Under the pieces are notes generated by a model. It did no database searches. It saw only the letters and a program-made list of their open reading frames with translations, and was not told where the DNA came from. A stretch of 39,714 nt of DNA from a virus: the IMG/VR virus record IMGVR_UViG_3300043435_001314, positions 1 through 39,714 of that record; one strand, written 5' to 3'. This document shows positions 39,477 through 39,714 of this stretch, piece by piece. Every line of letters begins with the position of its first letter. Position 1 is the stretch's first letter. The translations under genes and the position numbers were made by a program.

Positions 39477-39714
39477 ATGGAGAATATAAAGCAACAGTTT
39501 AGCGATTTAGTTCGTGACTGGACAATAATAGCAGTGACAACACTGTTTTTGTTTTCTGGACAACCATCATCTAGCGCTTTAACTGTAGTAGAACCTTTAG
39601 TGAAAACTGAAGCCCAATTAAAGCAAGAAGTCTTAGATAGCTTTAGTAAAGAAATTTACAAACCATCTGAGATGCTTACAGACGAAGAGTTAAAACTATT
39701 ACTTGAGACTGTAG
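39477..39714 (+). CDS. Truncated secreted or membrane-anchored protein, possibly lytic transglycosylase
   Basis: The frame is open to the right edge (79 codons seen). ATG at 39477 is chosen because AGGAGG lies eight bases upstream; ATG at 39471 is in frame but only two bases from it. The protein starts MENIKQQFSDLVRDW, then a hydrophobic segment (TIIAVTTLFLFSG) that may be a signal anchor, a Ser/Thr-rich stretch and a helical part ending in MLTDEELKLLLETV. The last motif recalls the region just before the SLT-type domain of some actinophage lytic enzymes, but the diagnostic part is outside the window. It is the only convincing plus-strand gene. Confidence 0.7.
   Translation, partial: MENIKQQFSDLVRDWTIIAVTTLFLFSGQPSSSALTVVEPLVKTEAQLKQEVLDSFSKEIYKPSEMLTDEELKLLLETV

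Overview
The window looks like the structural (late) region of an AT-rich tailed phage, probably a siphovirus with a long tail. Almost everything is on the minus strand, so transcription runs from about 39.3 kb down to 1. The virion genes are a portal, an XkdF-type prohead protease, an HK97-type capsid, neck proteins, one major tail protein, a -1 frameshifted tail assembly chaperone and a very long tape measure. No sheath gene is seen. Gly-rich repeats in the tape measure, a class II (B12-dependent) ribonucleotide reductase, a holin-like protein ending in an N-P-N-D-x-x-F-G motif, and possible leaderless promoters suggest an actinobacterial host, perhaps a low-GC freshwater actinobacterium. 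That host call is inference.

Layout in transcription order. (1) 39.3-37.3 kb: nrdJ, opposite a truncated plus-strand gene with its own strong promoter. (2) 37.3-37.0 kb: a small EF-hand plus two-membrane-segment, holin-like gene with its own promoter and terminator. (3) 37.0-25.1 kb: a large array of fibre/appendage genes built from shared modules (tropism-determinant-like N-termini, collagen-like Gly-X-Y stretches, Ala-rich coiled coils, beta C-domains, Ig/FN3 and InlB-type repeats). (4) 25.1-18.2 kb: the unusual part. It holds a tail-type protein with two FN3 domains, eleven tandem six-residue FFAPP(G/S/R) repeats and a C-terminal Hint domain, then a sulfotransferase, an Asp/Asn-hydroxylase-like oxygenase, five different prolyl-4-hydroxylase-like 2OG-Fe(II) oxygenases and one protein of unknown function, all overlapping or closely packed. 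(5) 18.2-15.3 kb: a collagen-like fibre with an S74 self-cleaving chaperone domain and a LamG-type protein. (6) 15.2-6.0 kb: head and neck genes, tail tube and tail chaperone. (7) 6.0 kb to the left edge: tape measure, still open at base 1.

The oxygenase/sulfotransferase block is the best candidate for an undescribed system. My hypothesis is that these enzymes modify the phage's own proline-rich and collagen-like fibres, or the host surface. Proline-Proline-Glycine in the repeats and Gly-X-Y stretches in neighbouring fibres would be natural prolyl hydroxylase targets.

Regulation visible in sequence: extended -10 promoters (TGnTAnnnT) recur at about ten places. Hairpin terminators follow the capsid, major tail and holin-like genes, and in the first two cases a new promoter starts in or next to the terminator tail. 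A canonical CCCAAAC slip site joins the two tail-chaperone frames, and a strong internal ribosome site inside the protease gene predicts a separate scaffold protein. No terminase, integrase, tRNA, CRISPR or insertion sequence was seen. There is no gene-free stretch longer than 300 bases.
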